Of a DNA stretch of 20,141 nt, positions 20,029 through 20,141 are shown piece by piece. The position numbers and the translations under genes were made by a program. Numbering within the stretch: position 1 is the stretch's first letter; every line of letters begins with the position of its first letter. The DNA comes from JBDKUD01 sp050943315 (GTDB lineage: Bacteria > Bacillota > Syntrophomonadia > Syntrophomonadales > Syntrophomonadaceae). Under the pieces are notes generated by a model. That model saw only the letters and a list, made by a program, of their open reading frames with translations, did not search any database and had not been told where the DNA came from. The stretch covers positions 1 to 20,141 of the forward strand of contig JBMNOY010000043.1 in assembly GCA_050943315.1 (NCBI GenBank), given 5' to 3'.

Positions 20029-20141
20029 TCCTGGCAACGACTTACTCTCCCACAGCATTACCTGTAGTACCATCAGCGCTGGAGGGCTTAACTGCCGTGT
20101 TCGGGATGGGAACGGGTGTGACCCCTCCGCTATTGTCACCA
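20029..20141 (-). rRNA. rrf: 5S ribosomal RNA (partial at the window edge)
   Basis: The reverse complement reads as 5S rRNA: TGGTGACAATAGCGGAGGGG, then CACACCCGTTCCCATCCCGA, ACACGGCAGTTAAGCCC, and TGGGAGAGTAAGTCGTTGCCAGGA at the 3' end. TGGTGAC at the 5' side pairs with GTTGCCA at the 3' side as helix I. About 113 nt are present, so only a few 5' bases are missing. The 3' flank is T-rich (TTTATTTTTTT) and may terminate the rrn operon. Confidence 0.96.

Overview
The window reads as a chromosomal segment of a Gram-positive, endospore-forming, probably anaerobic Firmicute. The Desulfotomaculum/Pelotomaculum-type Peptococcaceae are my best guess; this is inferred from gene content, not from a database match. 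The right three quarters reproduce, on the minus strand, the conserved Bacillus 'rrn - csfB - yaaO - tmk - yaaR - holB - ricT - yabA - trmN6 - rsmI - abrB - metG - tatD - yabE - ksgA - veg' neighbourhood. Sporulation genes are present: the sigma-G inhibitor Gin, a YhcN-type spore lipoprotein and two spore-coat-like proteins. Tungstate uptake fits an anaerobe that uses W/Mo enzymes. All genes except abrB lie on the minus strand.

Reading right to left in the direction of transcription, a 5S rRNA (cut by the window edge) is followed by csfB, which has a sigma-F-like promoter and a terminator that overlaps its stop codon. Next comes a tight eight-gene cluster (yaaO, tmk, yaaR, holB, ricT, yabA, trmN6, rsmI) linking nucleotide metabolism, the clamp loader, initiation control and rRNA/tRNA methylation. 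yaaQ is missing, and ricT overlaps yabA by about 122 nt out of frame. The lone plus-strand gene abrB converges on rsmI and diverges from metG. metG and tatD overlap by one base. yabE, a YhcN-like lipoprotein gene (TTG start) and ksgA-ykuK follow as separate units, with good terminators after yabE and after the lipoprotein gene. rnmV and yabG, present here in Bacillus, are absent. veg has two consensus sigma-A promoters in tandem and a strong terminator.

From about 6.1 kb down to 3.1 kb the content is lineage-specific. It holds a coiled-coil protein and a His/Asp-rich protein that both resemble the SPOCS/DUF3794 family (the second behind a sigma-K-like promoter), a 71-residue unknown, a patatin-like lipase and a small ribbon-helix-helix protein of 53 residues.

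The left end is a tungstate ABC transporter operon, tupABC. Its 5' leader is a convincing Moco/Tuco-type riboswitch. A sigma-A promoter is followed by an aptamer, and then by an intrinsic terminator whose loop carries the anti-P1 sequence. This gives a complete transcription-attenuation circuit in which the tungsten (or molybdenum) cofactor would shut off tungstate import. It is the most interesting system in the window.
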